The notes beneath the pieces are model-generated. The model had not been told where the DNA came from. It worked only from the letters and a program-made list of their open reading frames with translations, and ran no database searches. The position numbers were made by a program, and so were the translations under genes. Shown here piece by piece: positions 1 to 11,345 of a DNA stretch of 64,000 nt; positions within the stretch are counted from its first letter, which is position 1; every line of letters starts with the position of its first letter. Source of the stretch: Owenia fusiformis (Eukaryota > Annelida > Polychaeta > Sabellida > Oweniidae); contig CAIIXF020000010.1 of the NCBI GenBank assembly GCA_903813345.2, positions 24,886,425 to 24,950,424 on the forward strand, read 5' to 3'.

Positions 1-512
1 CGCCTACAAGGCTGTGATAAAATGCCTGCGAGGCAATGATGAAAACACCTGAGATGTGGTGGTTATGGTATTTGAGATAAAAGAGACAGGGTTTTGTAGG
101 ATAAGAGAATACAAGCCTACAAAGGTTATTTTAAATTTTCTAATTACGATAACAGTTTTTTGAGTGCTCCTAATATTCTTTCTGAGTTAATCGGCCTACA
201 TTGGATCATCGATAATAAACAGAGTGGTTTTTGTATCAATAGTGAGGAACTAAAACCGAGAATTTATCACTTCTTGATGTTGCTACATGTATACTAATGC
301 CAGTTTTTTTAAAATATAGATTGTGACCAAACTGCAAGTCCTAGAAGTGGGTTTAATTTGGGAAAACAAAATATCTTTCGAAAATCTATCACCAGAAGGC
401 TGGCCATCTTGATGCAACAACATGGTGTTATTGCATCACGATTCCCCCAGTGATCACACAAAAATATGATACACGAGTGTTAAATAAAAGATCAGCTACA
501 TTATATTTTCAG
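1..512. other. Intronic sequence upstream of the first recognised exon
   Basis: I see no exon, RNA gene or repeat with clear ends here. The stretch ends in the pyrimidine-rich acceptor TTATATTTTCAG at 501-512, so it is read as the tail of an upstream TUBGCP4 intron. Confidence 0.5.
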
Positions 513-618
513 AGTCCATTGGTGATACAAGTGGTGAAAATGGCTGGTCAGCTTTAGGTCTCACATACAGTGCTGAATGGCCCCTGCACATTCTGTTTAC
601 TCCAAGTATAGTAGACAG
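513..618 (+). CDS. TUBGCP4: TUBGCP4 exon (gamma-tubulin complex component 4), internal
   Basis: GCP4 is a core subunit of the gamma-tubulin ring complex, which nucleates microtubules at centrosomes and spindle poles. The exon is 106 bp: AG completes a split codon, then 34 codons, then AG begins the next split codon. The peptide contains GWSALGLTYSAEWPLHILFT and then PSIVD. The block WPLHILFTP is the conserved GCP4 segment just before the helical C-terminal domain. The acceptor TTTTCAG ends at 512 and the donor GTAAGA starts at 619. The split arginine codon (AG|A) joins exactly to the exon at 48986, so no exon needs to lie between them. Family assignment rests on remembered GCP4 conservation, not on an alignment. 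Confidence 0.9.
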
Positions 619-979
619 GTAAGATCCTACATCTGCTTAGGGGCTGACATGATAAACAGGATCTAGAACTTGATCTTAAAGGACCATTCTCGATTTGGAG
701 AATGAAGTTCATCGGCTTATTTTAATTTTTCCAGGTGCTGGAAATGTCAGGGAATTTCAAAATTGGGTCAAAAAGGGCCAAAAATGTGAGGGAATTTTGA
801 AACAGTAGATGTGTCAAGGAAATGTCAGGGAATTTTGTATGATTTTTGAAAAAATTATGTTCCAGCAAAATACATTTTAAGGCTACATGTATGATGATAG
901 GATATCAATAAAATCCAAAATCGAACATTTAGTTGTTTCCACAAATTGCAAATCTTTTCATTAGGGTTGATTGAATGAC

Positions 980-1250
980 ATTAAATCTGGTTTTTATGTC
1001 CCCACCACATAGTGTGGGGCCATATTGTCGGCCTAGGCGCGTCCGTCTGTCTGTCTGTCCATCCGTCGTACGTCCGGCAGTTTTTTCCAAAACCGCTACA
1101 GATATCACCTTCAAATTTTCAGGGATAACTTATGAGTGCATACAGATGTGGATGGAAATTTTTAAACTCGATACCTACTTCCTGTCGGCCATTTTGAAGT
1201 CAAATGCTAAAATCCTTGTCTGCAAAATTTAAGAAAAAAGGCTTAACAGT
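980..1250 (+). repeat. Interspersed repeat with GTCC/GTCT-rich start
   Basis: The segment opens with ATGTCCCCACCACATAGTGT, a short imperfect hairpin (CCCCACCACA/TGTGGGG), followed by GTCCGTCTGTCTGTCTGTCC. It then has a low-complexity part reading CAAATTTTCAGGGATAACTT. Related GTCC-rich starts occur at 60045-60090, and related GGGATT...CTCAGGGATG text forms the array at 61570-62541. Both strands are open for about 60-85 codons, but this follows from the repeat and is not evidence of coding. I regard it as a non-coding interspersed repeat. Confidence 0.55.
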
Positions 1251-1427
1251 TGCTTTTAAAACTTTAACATCTTGTTCAGCTCACTTCATTCTAGATCTGA
1301 TTAGGTTTTGGACCTGTTAGCTCAGTCATGGCAGCCATTTTTAATGTCTTAAGAAAAGTTAGCGTGCGATGATACTTTTGTATCATATTGAATGGTGTTT
1401 TTGAGTTTTCATACTTTAACTATTTAG

Positions 1428-1690
1428 TATAGTCAAAAAGTGGCAGGATAAAAGATTTAAAGATTGTTTCGAGATGTTTTCCATTTATTTTCTGACAGAG
1501 CGCTTTCAGTGGATTTAAAAGTTTGTCTATTCTTGCACCAAGTTCAGTTATGTGAAGGTCAAAAGTGAGATTTCTGTCTAGGATTAAGCCTAAGTGCCTA
1601 TGGCTGTTTACTCTTGGTATAATGTCGTTTCCGAGAGAAAGATCTATGGTCAAAATTTCACGTTTCTTTGGATTGGAAAAGGTCAAATCT
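1428..1690 (-). pseudogene. Non-LTR retrotransposon reverse transcriptase fragment
   Basis: The minus strand reads about 88 residues including HRHLGLILDRNLTFDLHI, ARIDKLLNPLKALCQKINGK and HLETIFKSFILPLFDY. This is the post-palm segment of a non-LTR reverse transcriptase, where LGLILD precedes the thumb. It is closely related to the plus-strand element at 39666-45750, so both come from one family. Neither the palm motif nor the 3' end is present, and no target duplication was found. It is a dead internal fragment lying between the GTCC-rich repeat and the GCCATTTTT-type repeat. Confidence 0.8.
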
Positions 1691-2170
1691 TTGATTTTAT
1701 ATGATGATGGCTAGGGACACAGTTGCTTTGTTCAAAAATGAATTTTCAAGATGGCCACTGAATTTCAAAATGGTGGCCATTTTTCGTAAAGAAAAAACAT
1801 AAAATTTTGATAACTCTAATACCAGCGAACGGATTTGTTTTAAATTTTATATGATAATGCCTAGGGACACAGTAGCTCTGTTCAAAGAAGAATTTTCAAA
1901 ATGGCAGCTGAATTTCAAAATGGTTGCCATTTTTCTTTATTCAAATTTTATATGCTGATACCTAGGGACACTATAGCTCTGTTCGAGAAAGATTTTCAAA
2001 ATGACTGCAGAATTTCAAATGGCCGCCATTTTTAGTAAAAAAGAATGTAATCTTTGATAACTCAAATTTTAATTTATGGATATGGTTTACATTTTATATG
2101 TTGATGCTTAGGGACAAACAAGCTCTGTTGAAGAAGGAATTTTCAAGATGGCCACTAATAATCTAAATAT
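1690..2170. repeat. GCCATTTTT-type tandem-like repeat, copy A
   Basis: Three to four degenerate units of roughly 130 bp repeat the phrases ATGCCTAGGGACA, CAAAATGGNNGCCATTTTT and TTGATAACTC. The same family occupies 51060-52340 and 62580-64000. It has no coding potential that I can support. Confidence 0.65.
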
Positions 2171-3115
2171 GTTTTGTTCGGTGGGATTTGCTACTCCGTG
2201 TAGTTGCTGTTTTTCTAGTTAGGTCGGAATTGACCCTCAAGGGAGTTGCTATTTTTCTTTAGATCAACATTTTTAAGTTTCGTTTTTATTTGGATTCATT
2301 ACAAAACATTAACAAATTAGAGTTTGAAATGCTTAGAATGCACCATACACAATTGTCAATTTTGAAAAATATTCGGGGGTGAACCCCCGTACCCCACTTT
2401 GGGTTTCCTTTAATCGCAGTGATGCAGACCCCCAAAAATGCACCCCCTTCATGCTTGACACTTGCTGACTATGTCCCTGTACTTGTATGTTTTGAAAAAG
2501 GTGTACGAACCACAACTCACCCTTTGCCTTCTGCAAAGTTAATAGACTTATAGTTAACACTTTAAAGACAAAGGTACTGATTTTTAACTAAAGGTTTAGA
2601 TCCTTTCACTTTCAATGATCAAGAAATTGAATGTGTAATTGAATGTGTAAATGAATATATATATATATCTAGGTGTAATTCTTACTGATAGCAATAAATA
2701 TATATAAGTTTTCTTTGGTGGCATTGTGGGTGATATCGTACAAGCTTGATATTTGGTAACATGTACATGTAATTGTGAATTGTACAATGGATCTTTAGAA
2801 GTTGTCTGAAGTGAACAATATCCACCAAATTCGTTTCAATTTATGATTGTCTGATGCTTAATCACTAATGTTATCCGTATGTGTCTTTTAATGTCATCAA
2901 CCTCTTAATACACTCAGCAGATAAGAAGCATAATTCATGTCCTAGTTTTAGTCACTTATTATCGCCCACTAATGGAAAAATTACACGTGGATACAAACGT
3001 TTGGTCCGCCACTCGAGATACAATCAGCGACTCTCCAAATTTCAAAGGATCGAATGTTTATATAGGTTAAATAGTTCTTTACGCACTATCCATTACCGTC
3101 ATAGCTGTCCTGAGC
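2171..3115. other. Intronic DNA with no assignable feature
   Basis: There is a short AT dinucleotide run at 2656-2669. An 85-codon open frame at 2881-3138 has no recognised domain and runs into the terminal repeat of the next element. I see no gene here. Confidence 0.4.
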
Positions 3116-3334
3116 CCTCATTATCCGGTCAGCGCTAAATTAGCGTTGCGATTTGCGTTGCGCTTGCGAATCAACATTATTCGCAAGCGCAAATCATGGT
3201 TTGCGTCGTATTACGCGCTTCACGCAAACGCAGACGCAACAGTATGCTAATCGCAAATAAATTGGAAACGCGGGAAATTTAAACTTAGAGCTCAAAATAG
3301 ATTTATCGATTTTTTAATGTCTATGTATATCACG

Positions 3335-4224
3335 GGTTACTAGAGTATCCGCGTATATTGAGTATGACCGGTCCTAAGCTTACGAGTGTGACCGTATTTC
3401 TGTTCCTATAAACAGACGAGGTGAGTACTTGCTTTTTATGAACACTTTCGAACGTTTTCTTTTTATCCTACTTGGTCAATGAATGATACTTGGTATACTT
3501 ATAATGCCAGGCATATCACAAGGGGCCTTAATCAAGAGAAAACGTATTAATATTAGATTGAAGCCGTAAAATCCTAGTTTCCAGCATCTTTGATCAGTTT
3601 TTGTGTAACACAACGCAACTCTGAAGAGGATGACACATCTTATGTATAATATATAGCTAGATCTACGAATTAGTCATGAATATTTTAAATAATTTAGCCT
3701 GCTCTGTCCAAATATGATACATCTTTGAATTTTTGAGAATACGAATGTCACTGGCATGTGCCCCATTATTGGAGAATACGGTTGTGAAACAATCAGTGGG
3801 CCGTGTTACACTCGTTTCCATGACATTTCACAAGCGTATCCTCTGGGAAAAGATAAATCGGGGGATCATATAAACTGAGATTTGGAGATCTTGTTCAGGT
3901 TAGCCATAAAAAGGTTTGGGATTTGTTTTTTTCTACTGTGATATTAATGATTTGGCTCTAAGGCGAGAAATCTGTACTTTCTGATTGATATTCCATTATG
4001 AACAGTTATATTGCTAAAATAGCTCATATTTAACATTTTTTGTTACATTACTATGAAATACAGTATAAACTATACTCAACAAACACAATTTCAAAAAGGA
4101 TAATATAGAAGTTAACCTTTATTTTCCATTTTTAAGCAGCTGTGCCTCTCATGACTTTCCAAAACAGGTCATATTCGTAGCCTAAGAACCGGTCATACTC
4201 CATATACGTTGAAACTCTAGTAGC
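3335..4224. mobile_element. MITE-like inverted-repeat element nested in the left arm
   Basis: The left end (about 3335-3395) reads ACTAGAGTATCCGCGTATAT then GAGTATGACCGGTCC. The complement of 4160-4224 reads ACTAGAGTTTCAACGTATAT then GAGTATGACCGGTTC. The inverted repeats are about 60 bp and imperfect. No open frame of note lies inside, so it is probably non-autonomous. Confidence 0.6.
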
Positions 4225-5269
4225 CTGTGTATATGTTTACGCCAGTGCGGATGTGTCAATCAATGTTATCTATTTCAACTGGACTCAAGGAGGATTGGAA
4301 GCCAGGGTTCCAACTCGATATTCTTTAATCTCCACGCATGCGTCATTTGCTATTCGTGTCTGTATAATTTGTACGACTGCATGGAGAATGACCCGATACT
4401 CTCCAGATTAGATTGGTATGGGATAAACAGATCATCCTATAGTTCAATATCCTGAACCTCATATGGGATAATCTCTATTTATCCCATGATACTACTAATT
4501 CCCGATGAATAACCCGGAATATTTTTGATATTGAGAAAAAATCGTATTGAAAATTTTTGCCAAACAAAGCTTCCTCTTTCAATCAGTTGGGTCGATATAG
4601 CATGCTAAAAATAAATGATGTTCTTATGTGAAAAACGAATTCCAGTTTTATCATCATCGCTCTGACACAGACAAAAATGCTTACGTATTGCTGAATGTTT
4701 TGATGTTGATGTGTTTATGTTACACATGTACAATATTTTTTTTATATTTAAAAATATCATAAAGCTAAGTCATATTTTCTTGATTAAATATACCATTTTT
4801 TCATAGAAAAATCTAACTAATGATTTTATGAAGACAGTTATGAATATCATGGAATAAAAAGCTAATTTACTGGTCGGGATTAAATGTGGGTTTATTCCTC
4901 ATGACAATTTGATATTTCACATATTGTGAGGGATAATTTGGTATTTCCCTCTGACCCTCCGGGCTCTTGGTAAATATCATATTGTCCATCATAATAAAAC
5001 CCATATTGAATCCCTCCCACTACATAACCTATATATATCTTGCGAAAATCTAGATCTCTGTCACTGGAAGGCAGCCCATCTTGAAAACAAGACACGGTGT
5101 CTTTGTAATTAGTCCGACTGATATAGCCTACCTAGAGAAAACCGCCGATACCTCAGCAACAATGTTCGAAACAGTAGGTTGGGATACCCCGAATATATCT
5201 CCATTTATCATTTGCATACAACCTGTAGCATAAAATCGTAATGAAATGAATACTTTTAGCTGACATGGA
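4225..5269. other. AT-rich left-arm sequence, no gene recognised
   Basis: Open frames of 63-67 codons on the minus strand (4892-5095, 5153-5344) have no recognisable motif. A short ATGGGATAAA/TTTATCCCAT inverted pair lies near 4418-4487. Confidence 0.35.
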
Positions 5270-5450
5270 ATTGCCTGAGGATTCCTTGTAGCTGGATGAC
5301 AAATTGAGTTTTTTTTTCATAATGCTACCCACCTGGTATAACAAGTCGTGTGTGGTATCATATTGAAGCTAAGAATATGGGCAATACAGAAATGTATGTT
5401 GTGAAATTTGGTTCCGCGACCGGAGGTGATTAATTTCACTAATTAATTAG
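5270..5450. repeat. Inner inverted repeat, left arm
   Basis: The phrases CTACCCACCTGGTATAACAA and GTGAAATTTGGTTCCGCGAC occur here and again inverted at 11187-11345. TAATTAATTAGTGA follows on the inner side and is echoed at 11155-11180. The pair brackets the tandem arrays and the nuclease-like gene, so it may mark the true ends of an inner element. Confidence 0.6.
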
Positions 5451-5639
5451 TGAACAATAATATTGAAAAATAATTTTGATTTTCAATGTTAATGGTAAAG
5501 TACTTTAAATAACATGTTCAAGTCCTTCATCTTTGTAAATTATGATGATATACTATAGTGAGGTTAAACAGTGCTTATTATGATCAATAATATGTAAATT
5601 AGATAAACATGTTATGTAATACAAGTTGGAAAATGCTTT

Positions 5640-6110
5640 TTTATGTATCATTTTATTTGATACTAAAATTAGTCTATACAAAATGAACAACAGTCAAAAA
5701 TCCTCATTTAGCATTCAAATAAAAGAGAAGTGCTCACAAGACCTTTTTATGAAAGTTTGAATTAATTAAAGGTTACTAATTAATTGGCTGAACCCTTACA
5801 AATATATAAATTAATTAAATATTTCATTTGATATCATAAACTGTTCTTATACAAAATGAACAAGACAGTTGGAAATTCTCAATTAGCATTCAAATTAAAG
5901 AAGTACTCTCAGAGCCCCTTTTTCAAAGTTTGAAATAAATAAAGGAAATTAATTAATTGGTGTAACCCTTACAAATATACTAAACAACTTATTTTTAACT
6001 CTGTTAATTTATTTATATAAAAAGAACACGATTTTTCAAAATATTCATTTAACATTCAAATAAAAGTATCACAAAGTAATTTTTATAAAAGTTTGACACA
6101 AATAATATTA
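5640..6110. repeat. Degenerate ~170-bp tandem repeat, about 3 copies
   Basis: Each copy carries TACAAAATGAACA, then AGCATTCAAAT, then AAGTTTGA, then TAACCCTTACAAAT. Copies start near 5640, 5820 and 5990. The TAACCCTTACAAAT phrase carries over into the next array, so the two arrays share ancestry. Confidence 0.65.
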
Positions 6111-6862
6111 ACTAATTAGTGTAACCCTTACAAATGAACTTAATAACTTCTTTATGGATTTGCTTCAGAATCAGTTGAAGTAGCCATCACAATTTGTTAC
6201 CTCTATTTTACTGGTCAGTAGTCAATCAAGAGTTTATAGGGGTAACTCCAGGTACTAACATAGGTCGATATAAAACCCTTATCATCAACCCCTGTGTGAA
6301 GGAAGCATAATAAGTACAGCCCTTACAAAATGTATCATATAAATTTATCGTATAAATAAGATTAACTAATTAGTGTAACCCTTACAAATGAACTTAATAA
6401 CTTCTTTATGGATTTGCTTCAGAATCAGTTGAAGTAGCCATCATAATTTGTTACCTCTATTTTACTGGTCAGTAGTCAATCAAGAGTTTATAGGGGTAAC
6501 TCCAGGTACTAACATAGGTCGATACAAAACCCTTATCATCAACCCTATGTGAAGGAAGCATAATAAGTACAGCCCTTACAAAATGTTTCATATAAATTTA
6601 TCGTATAAATAAGATTAACTAATTAGTGTAACCCTTACAAATGAACTTAATAACTTCTTTATGGATTTGCTTCAGAATCAGTTGAAGTAGCCATCATAAT
6701 TTGTTACCTCTATTTTACTGGTCAGTAGTCAATCAAGAGTTTATAGGGGTAACTCCAGGTACTAACATAGGTCGATACAAAACCCTTATCATCAACCCTA
6801 TGTGAAGGAAGCATAATAAGTACAGCCCTTACAAAATGTATCATATAAATTTATCGTATACA
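6111..6862. repeat. 253-bp tandem repeat, 3 nearly identical copies
   Basis: ACTAATTAGTGTAACCCTTA begins at 6111, 6365 and 6618, giving a period of 253-254 bp. The copies differ at only a few positions, such as GATATAAAACC against GATACAAAACC, which points to recent amplification. The array lies immediately 3' of the minus-strand nuclease-like gene. Confidence 0.85.
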
Positions 6863-6864
6863 CC

Positions 6865-9800
6865 CCTGTAACTCATGTGAAGGTTCACAAGACATCAACA
6901 CTTGAATCATCTTCATCACAATTGCCTGGATGTTGGAACAACCACCCTGATCATGACAGGCACATATTGGAATGCAAGTTAGTCCTGCAGCCAGACAATT
7001 TTGTGCAACATTACAGTTTGCGTCCTTGCAATAAAGATGTGTAACATCCCTCAATTCAATTAGAGCTGGGTCTTTGGTGATCATTACAGGCATCATTTTC
7101 CCATTGACTATTTTCCATTCATTTCCAACTGGGTCTCACAAATCTAGTTCAGCAATATGACTGGAAAGCAAAATCTGAAGTTGAATCTGGCACATTTGTA
7201 CATGTTGTTTGAATGCATCTTCTGTTGGTGGAAGACCTGATGCTGGTTTATCTGTTGTAGAAGCCAACACAAAACGGAGGTCGTCTAATGTCATAGCTGC
7301 ACTTGTTTTCTTTCCTGTCACACAACATTGACAGAATGAACTGCCTAGCGAAACTTTGGAGTTTAATTTGGTCTTCAAATGCAGAAAGGCAAACTATTTA
7401 TGTATGATTTTTCTGCAGTTTGGCAAAGGCAGTTCTCTTGCCAATTCTATGCAATGCGTAGGTTGTGTCCGATCCCGTGAGCACGTGAACTGCAGGAAGT
7501 AATCGACAAATACCTTCACCAAGTCCATTTGCAATGGTATGAATTGGGATGTATCTCTCCTTGTTTGCACGTCCAGTGTGCATAAAAACTTCAAGTCTGT
7601 CTGTCAAATATTGAGTCTGAAAGTAATGAACTAGGAGGACAAATACATCTATGTCATCACACTTGACAATGATACGCTGGTTCTGTTTTGCATTTTTAAT
7701 AGTGTGTAGAATGAGCATTATATCAGCCTCTTCATGACTACATGCAAGATGGGAGAGATATTGATCACCTTTTGCTGTCAGCTTTGAAACTTTGTCATTG
7801 TTTTGGAATCCACCAGCAAGAACTACACTCTGTCCCTTTTTGAGGTATTGAGGAGCAATGACCACTAGCATTTGACAAATGAAATGAGCAAGATTTGCTT
7901 TATTTGCTGGATTCTTCAAGAATCTTCTAAAATTAGGCACATTCCTTCCAGCAGCAATTATATGGGTAGTTGAGTCATCATTGTTGCTGCGTCTCTCACG
8001 TTCAGCAAATTTGATAGCCTGATATTGGGATTATCATATCTAACAAATACTACTGTTAGTGCATCAGTGGTACCTTTCAGAAACTTTAGGATTCTCCCTA
8101 AAACTCCATCCACCAGTCGTTCATCGACTACAGCAGGGCCATCCCATAAAAGATATAACTACTAGTTCCTTCTTTAAGGTCTTCCGAAACTTCTGTCACT
8201 CCGGCATATGATTCCAGTCTCTTTGCTAATTTACACTTAGCAGTTTTTCTTATTGTTCCATCATCATTGAACAATGAAGGTGGCACTGTAGTGAGCTCAT
8301 GCTTCAGCACTTGTTGTAAATCTACATCACGATCCTTTGAAACCAAAAGCAACCTTCTAAATAAAACTTCAGATTCTATGGCAATCCTTTTTCCAGCTAC
8401 AGTAATGGTAGTTTTCTTTGTGTCTGAAAAGGTTTTTATGCCAAGCCTTTTATCTGGATCCCAAAAGTGTGCTGTATCTTCCAAGAGCCGGTGTACTATG
8501 AACTTTTCTTGGTGTTCTTGGCCCTGTCAAGATATTCAGTTAGATCCTTTTCAAGGGGTGCTATTTGGCCCGTTCCTATGTTAATTAGATTTGGTGGAAC
8601 AGTCTCCATGTCAAAGGGATTTTGAAAAATGTCATTGATGGTTGACTTCATTTTTAGTAGGTCACTTTCAACTTTGGCCATTCTACTTTTTCCAATGTCA
8701 CTGTGAATAGCCGTCGTGCCGACTGGTACTGTAGGATTTTCACTCCCTCAAAATATTCAGCAGTTATGTGCCTTGTCACAAGCCATCTGATAAGTGTACT
8801 CTTAGATCGTGTGAAACCTTTATTTCCTCCTGAGCTTTTTGCTTCCTTTTTAATTGTTTGCTCGAGTCCCTGATCTGTTGGGACACAATTGAAATGGGTC
8901 GAGTCTGATCGTCTAACAACAAATCCACCTTCCCTCATATGTAAATGATTCAGGCTGAAGATTTTCTAGTTGTTTCATTTCCAGGACATAAACAGGTGTA
9001 TATCTTGCATAATTTATTTTTCCTGCTGCAAAAAACCAGGGAATTGCTTCAGCAATCGAATCAAGATTGAAAATTTGCTGAATGGTCAGCTCTGAGGATT
9101 CTAAATAAGTCACACCCTTCTAGAAAAGTAGCCCAGTATTCAAATGTTTTTGATCTTTGTCTTCCTTCTCTTTTCAATATTTAGAGCTTCTCATCAGTTG
9201 CTTCAATTTCCTGTTCCATACTTTCATTGAGCATATTGACTTTGTCCAGTTGACTCTCATGAAAAGCAATCTCTAGACGTCAAAGAAGATCTTTCAGTTT
9301 TTCAGATAACAGAGCTTCATTGTTTTCTGCATACCAGGCCTCTGCTGACTACAGGGTGTCCCGAAAGTATGGGCCCCCCCTAGGCAGACATATTCCAGTG
9401 TCCTCATAGTATGTGTCATATATCATTTTAAAGCTTATCCAAAGTTACATTGATTTGCCAAGTATCATGGTTTAACTCCAAAATGGGAAAAAGTTACAGT
9501 CATTTTAAAAGTTAGTGTTTTGTCAAAATAAAGTTCAATTTTACGCCACATAACTAGTCAATGTGTCCCCCCTTGGCCATGTTAACAGCAGCAATTATTT
9601 TCAGATATGACCTTAAAAGCCCTTCAAATAGGGGTGGGGGATTTTATAACCCTCTTAAAACCTGTTAAGGGACTTTAGAAAAGTTTCCTTAGAGTTTCTA
9701 CCCTCACCATTCTCTTTTTCCAACTCAATATCGCTCCAACCCGAAAAGAATTGCTGCTGTTAAGATGGCCCAGGAGGACACATTGACTAGTGATTTGGTG

Positions 9801-10110
9801 TAAAATTGAACTAAATTTTGACCAAACACTAAATTTTGAAATGCCTGTAATTTTTTCACATTTGAAAGTTGAACCATGATACTTGGCGAATCAATGTAAC
9901 TTTGGATAAGCTTTCAAATGAGATATAACACATACTATGACGACACTGGTATATGTCTGCCTAGGGGGGGCCCCATACTTTCGGGACACCCTGTATATTT
10001 AGTCTAGAGAGTGCTTCGTAAGCTAGTTTGAGGCCCACTAATTCCCCTGTCTAAGTGTTTTTCTTGTAGCATTTGTTTGGCATTTGCTGGTGCAAAAACA
10101 TCTGATTTCC
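6865..10110 (-). pseudogene. Broken transposon-type protein gene with PIN/XPG-like nuclease domain and Cys-rich tail
   Basis: Fragments in successive minus-strand frames line up as one protein of about 850 residues. In order: FAPANAKQMLQEKHLD (near 10,050), SKTFEYWATFLEGCDLF (near 9150), IPWFFAAGKINYARYTPVYV (9030), FVVRRSD...IEQTIKKEAKSSGG (8850-8930), NPFDMETVPPNLINIGTG (8600), SEVLFRRLLLVSKDRDVDL (8350), HEEADIMLILH and DDIDVFVLL (7640-7740), VLTGSDTTYALHRIGKRTAF (7440), LPPTEDAFKQHV (7200) and a Cys-rich end with CKDANCNVAQNC and CACHDQGGC (6930-7040). The acidic EEAD/DDIDV/GSDTT set is what I associate with PIN/FEN/XPG-like nuclease folds. The family is a large uncharacterised one, multicopy in aquatic animal genomes. 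At least five frame breaks, scattered stops and a MITE at 9352-9993 make it inactive. Function is inferred only from motifs. Confidence 0.7.
9352..9993. mobile_element. Palindromic mariner-type MITE inside the nuclease-like gene
   Basis: The left end CAGGGTGTCCCGAAAGTATG and the inverted right end at 9974-9993 are flanked by TA on both sides (9350-9351, 9994-9995). The arms are about 245 bp, from the terminus through AGCAGCAATT near 9590, and leave roughly 150 bp of unique centre. The TA duplication and CAGGGTGTC end fit Tc1/mariner non-autonomous elements. There is no transposase frame. Confidence 0.9.
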
Positions 10111-10139
10111 CATAGCACAGTTATGCAGTCACCACAAAA

Positions 10140-11160
10140 TAACAAAAGATTTGAATATCAAAGAGGTTCATCCTATTCAATATAGATAGTAATCAGATTC
10201 AAGCTTTCAAACAATAATAATGCTTTTGATCATTGAGTATGTATTACAATAATCATTGTTATGTCACATACCTATAAAAGATGAATGACACAAAAAAGTT
10301 ATCTTAAATATATTTTATGAACATGTTAAAACATAGTTAATTGTTTCCAGATTGCTTCTATAAATAATCCGTATGACAACCTCAATTTAAACAGGTTCTA
10401 ATAATTTGTGTATGACCAGGAATTAAATTCTTAAACGTCCCAACAAAAATATGAATATTAATTATTAATTTATTGATCATCTTTATAGCCCTTGGCTACT
10501 TTCTAAATGGCAACTGAAACCAAGAATCTTAATCATATTTTAATGCTGTGTCTTAACTGTCTTAACATACCTTATTATTAGCATTATCATTATTATTATA
10601 TAATCGTCATTATTATTACATAATATTTAATTGATATGCTGTAATTAGCATAGCTGGCATGTAAAAATGTTACTTAAAATCAAATCTGTTCTTCAGAATA
10701 TGAACATTTGCTCTGTGTTGTATGTTATTTTGTCAAATGCCGCATCAGAAACAAGATTTGCCATGCCCACTTTTATACTCTTATTTGGGGTAGGGCACTA
10801 ATGAGTGATAAAAAAAATTATTTTAAGATGTTCAACAAGTAAAATAATCATATCAAATTGTCAAACAGTCCTGGTAGATGATTTTAAAATACTAATATGT
10901 GTTATATTATGGTGCAACTTATTTCTAATCCTAGCAATGAAAAAAAGCATGGTAGAAAAATATAATCTTTTTTCCGTCATTTAGTATTCAGATGCTAATT
11001 TCTTAAAAATACAAAGAGATTTTGTTCCCAGTTTGGTTTACAATTGTTAAACAAGCATTTCCTCATATAATATCCAAAGGGTAGGTGTAGTCATGCAATC
11101 CATTTAACCTTATTAAGCCTCTGGTAGTGCTACTTCAATTAAAAGATAATTAATCACATG
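10140..11160. other. AT-rich stretch, no feature recognised
   Basis: There is no convincing frame, RNA gene or tandem repeat. It lies between the 5' side of the broken gene and the inner right inverted repeat. Confidence 0.35.
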
Positions 11161-11345
11161 CTAATTAATTCGTTAATTTATTCATGTTCGGTCGCGGAAC
11201 CAAATTTCACAACATATATTTTCAGTTAGCTGACATATTTTCCTACAATATGGTACCAAACACCACTTGTTATACCAGGTGGGTAGCAAACTTTTTTTTA
11301 ACCCCCTTATATTCAATTTGTCATCCGGCTATTGTTCTTGACGCT
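11160..11345. repeat. Inner inverted repeat, right arm
   Basis: GGTCGCGGAACCAAATTTCA and TTATACCAGGTGGGTAGC are the inverse of the left arm at 5270-5450. The arms differ by substitutions and small indels. Confidence 0.6.

Noticed and set aside
975-1232. 85-codon frame beginning MTLNLVFMSPPHSVGPYC
   Set aside because: It is translated from the interspersed repeat start and its GTCC run. The opposite strand is open as well.
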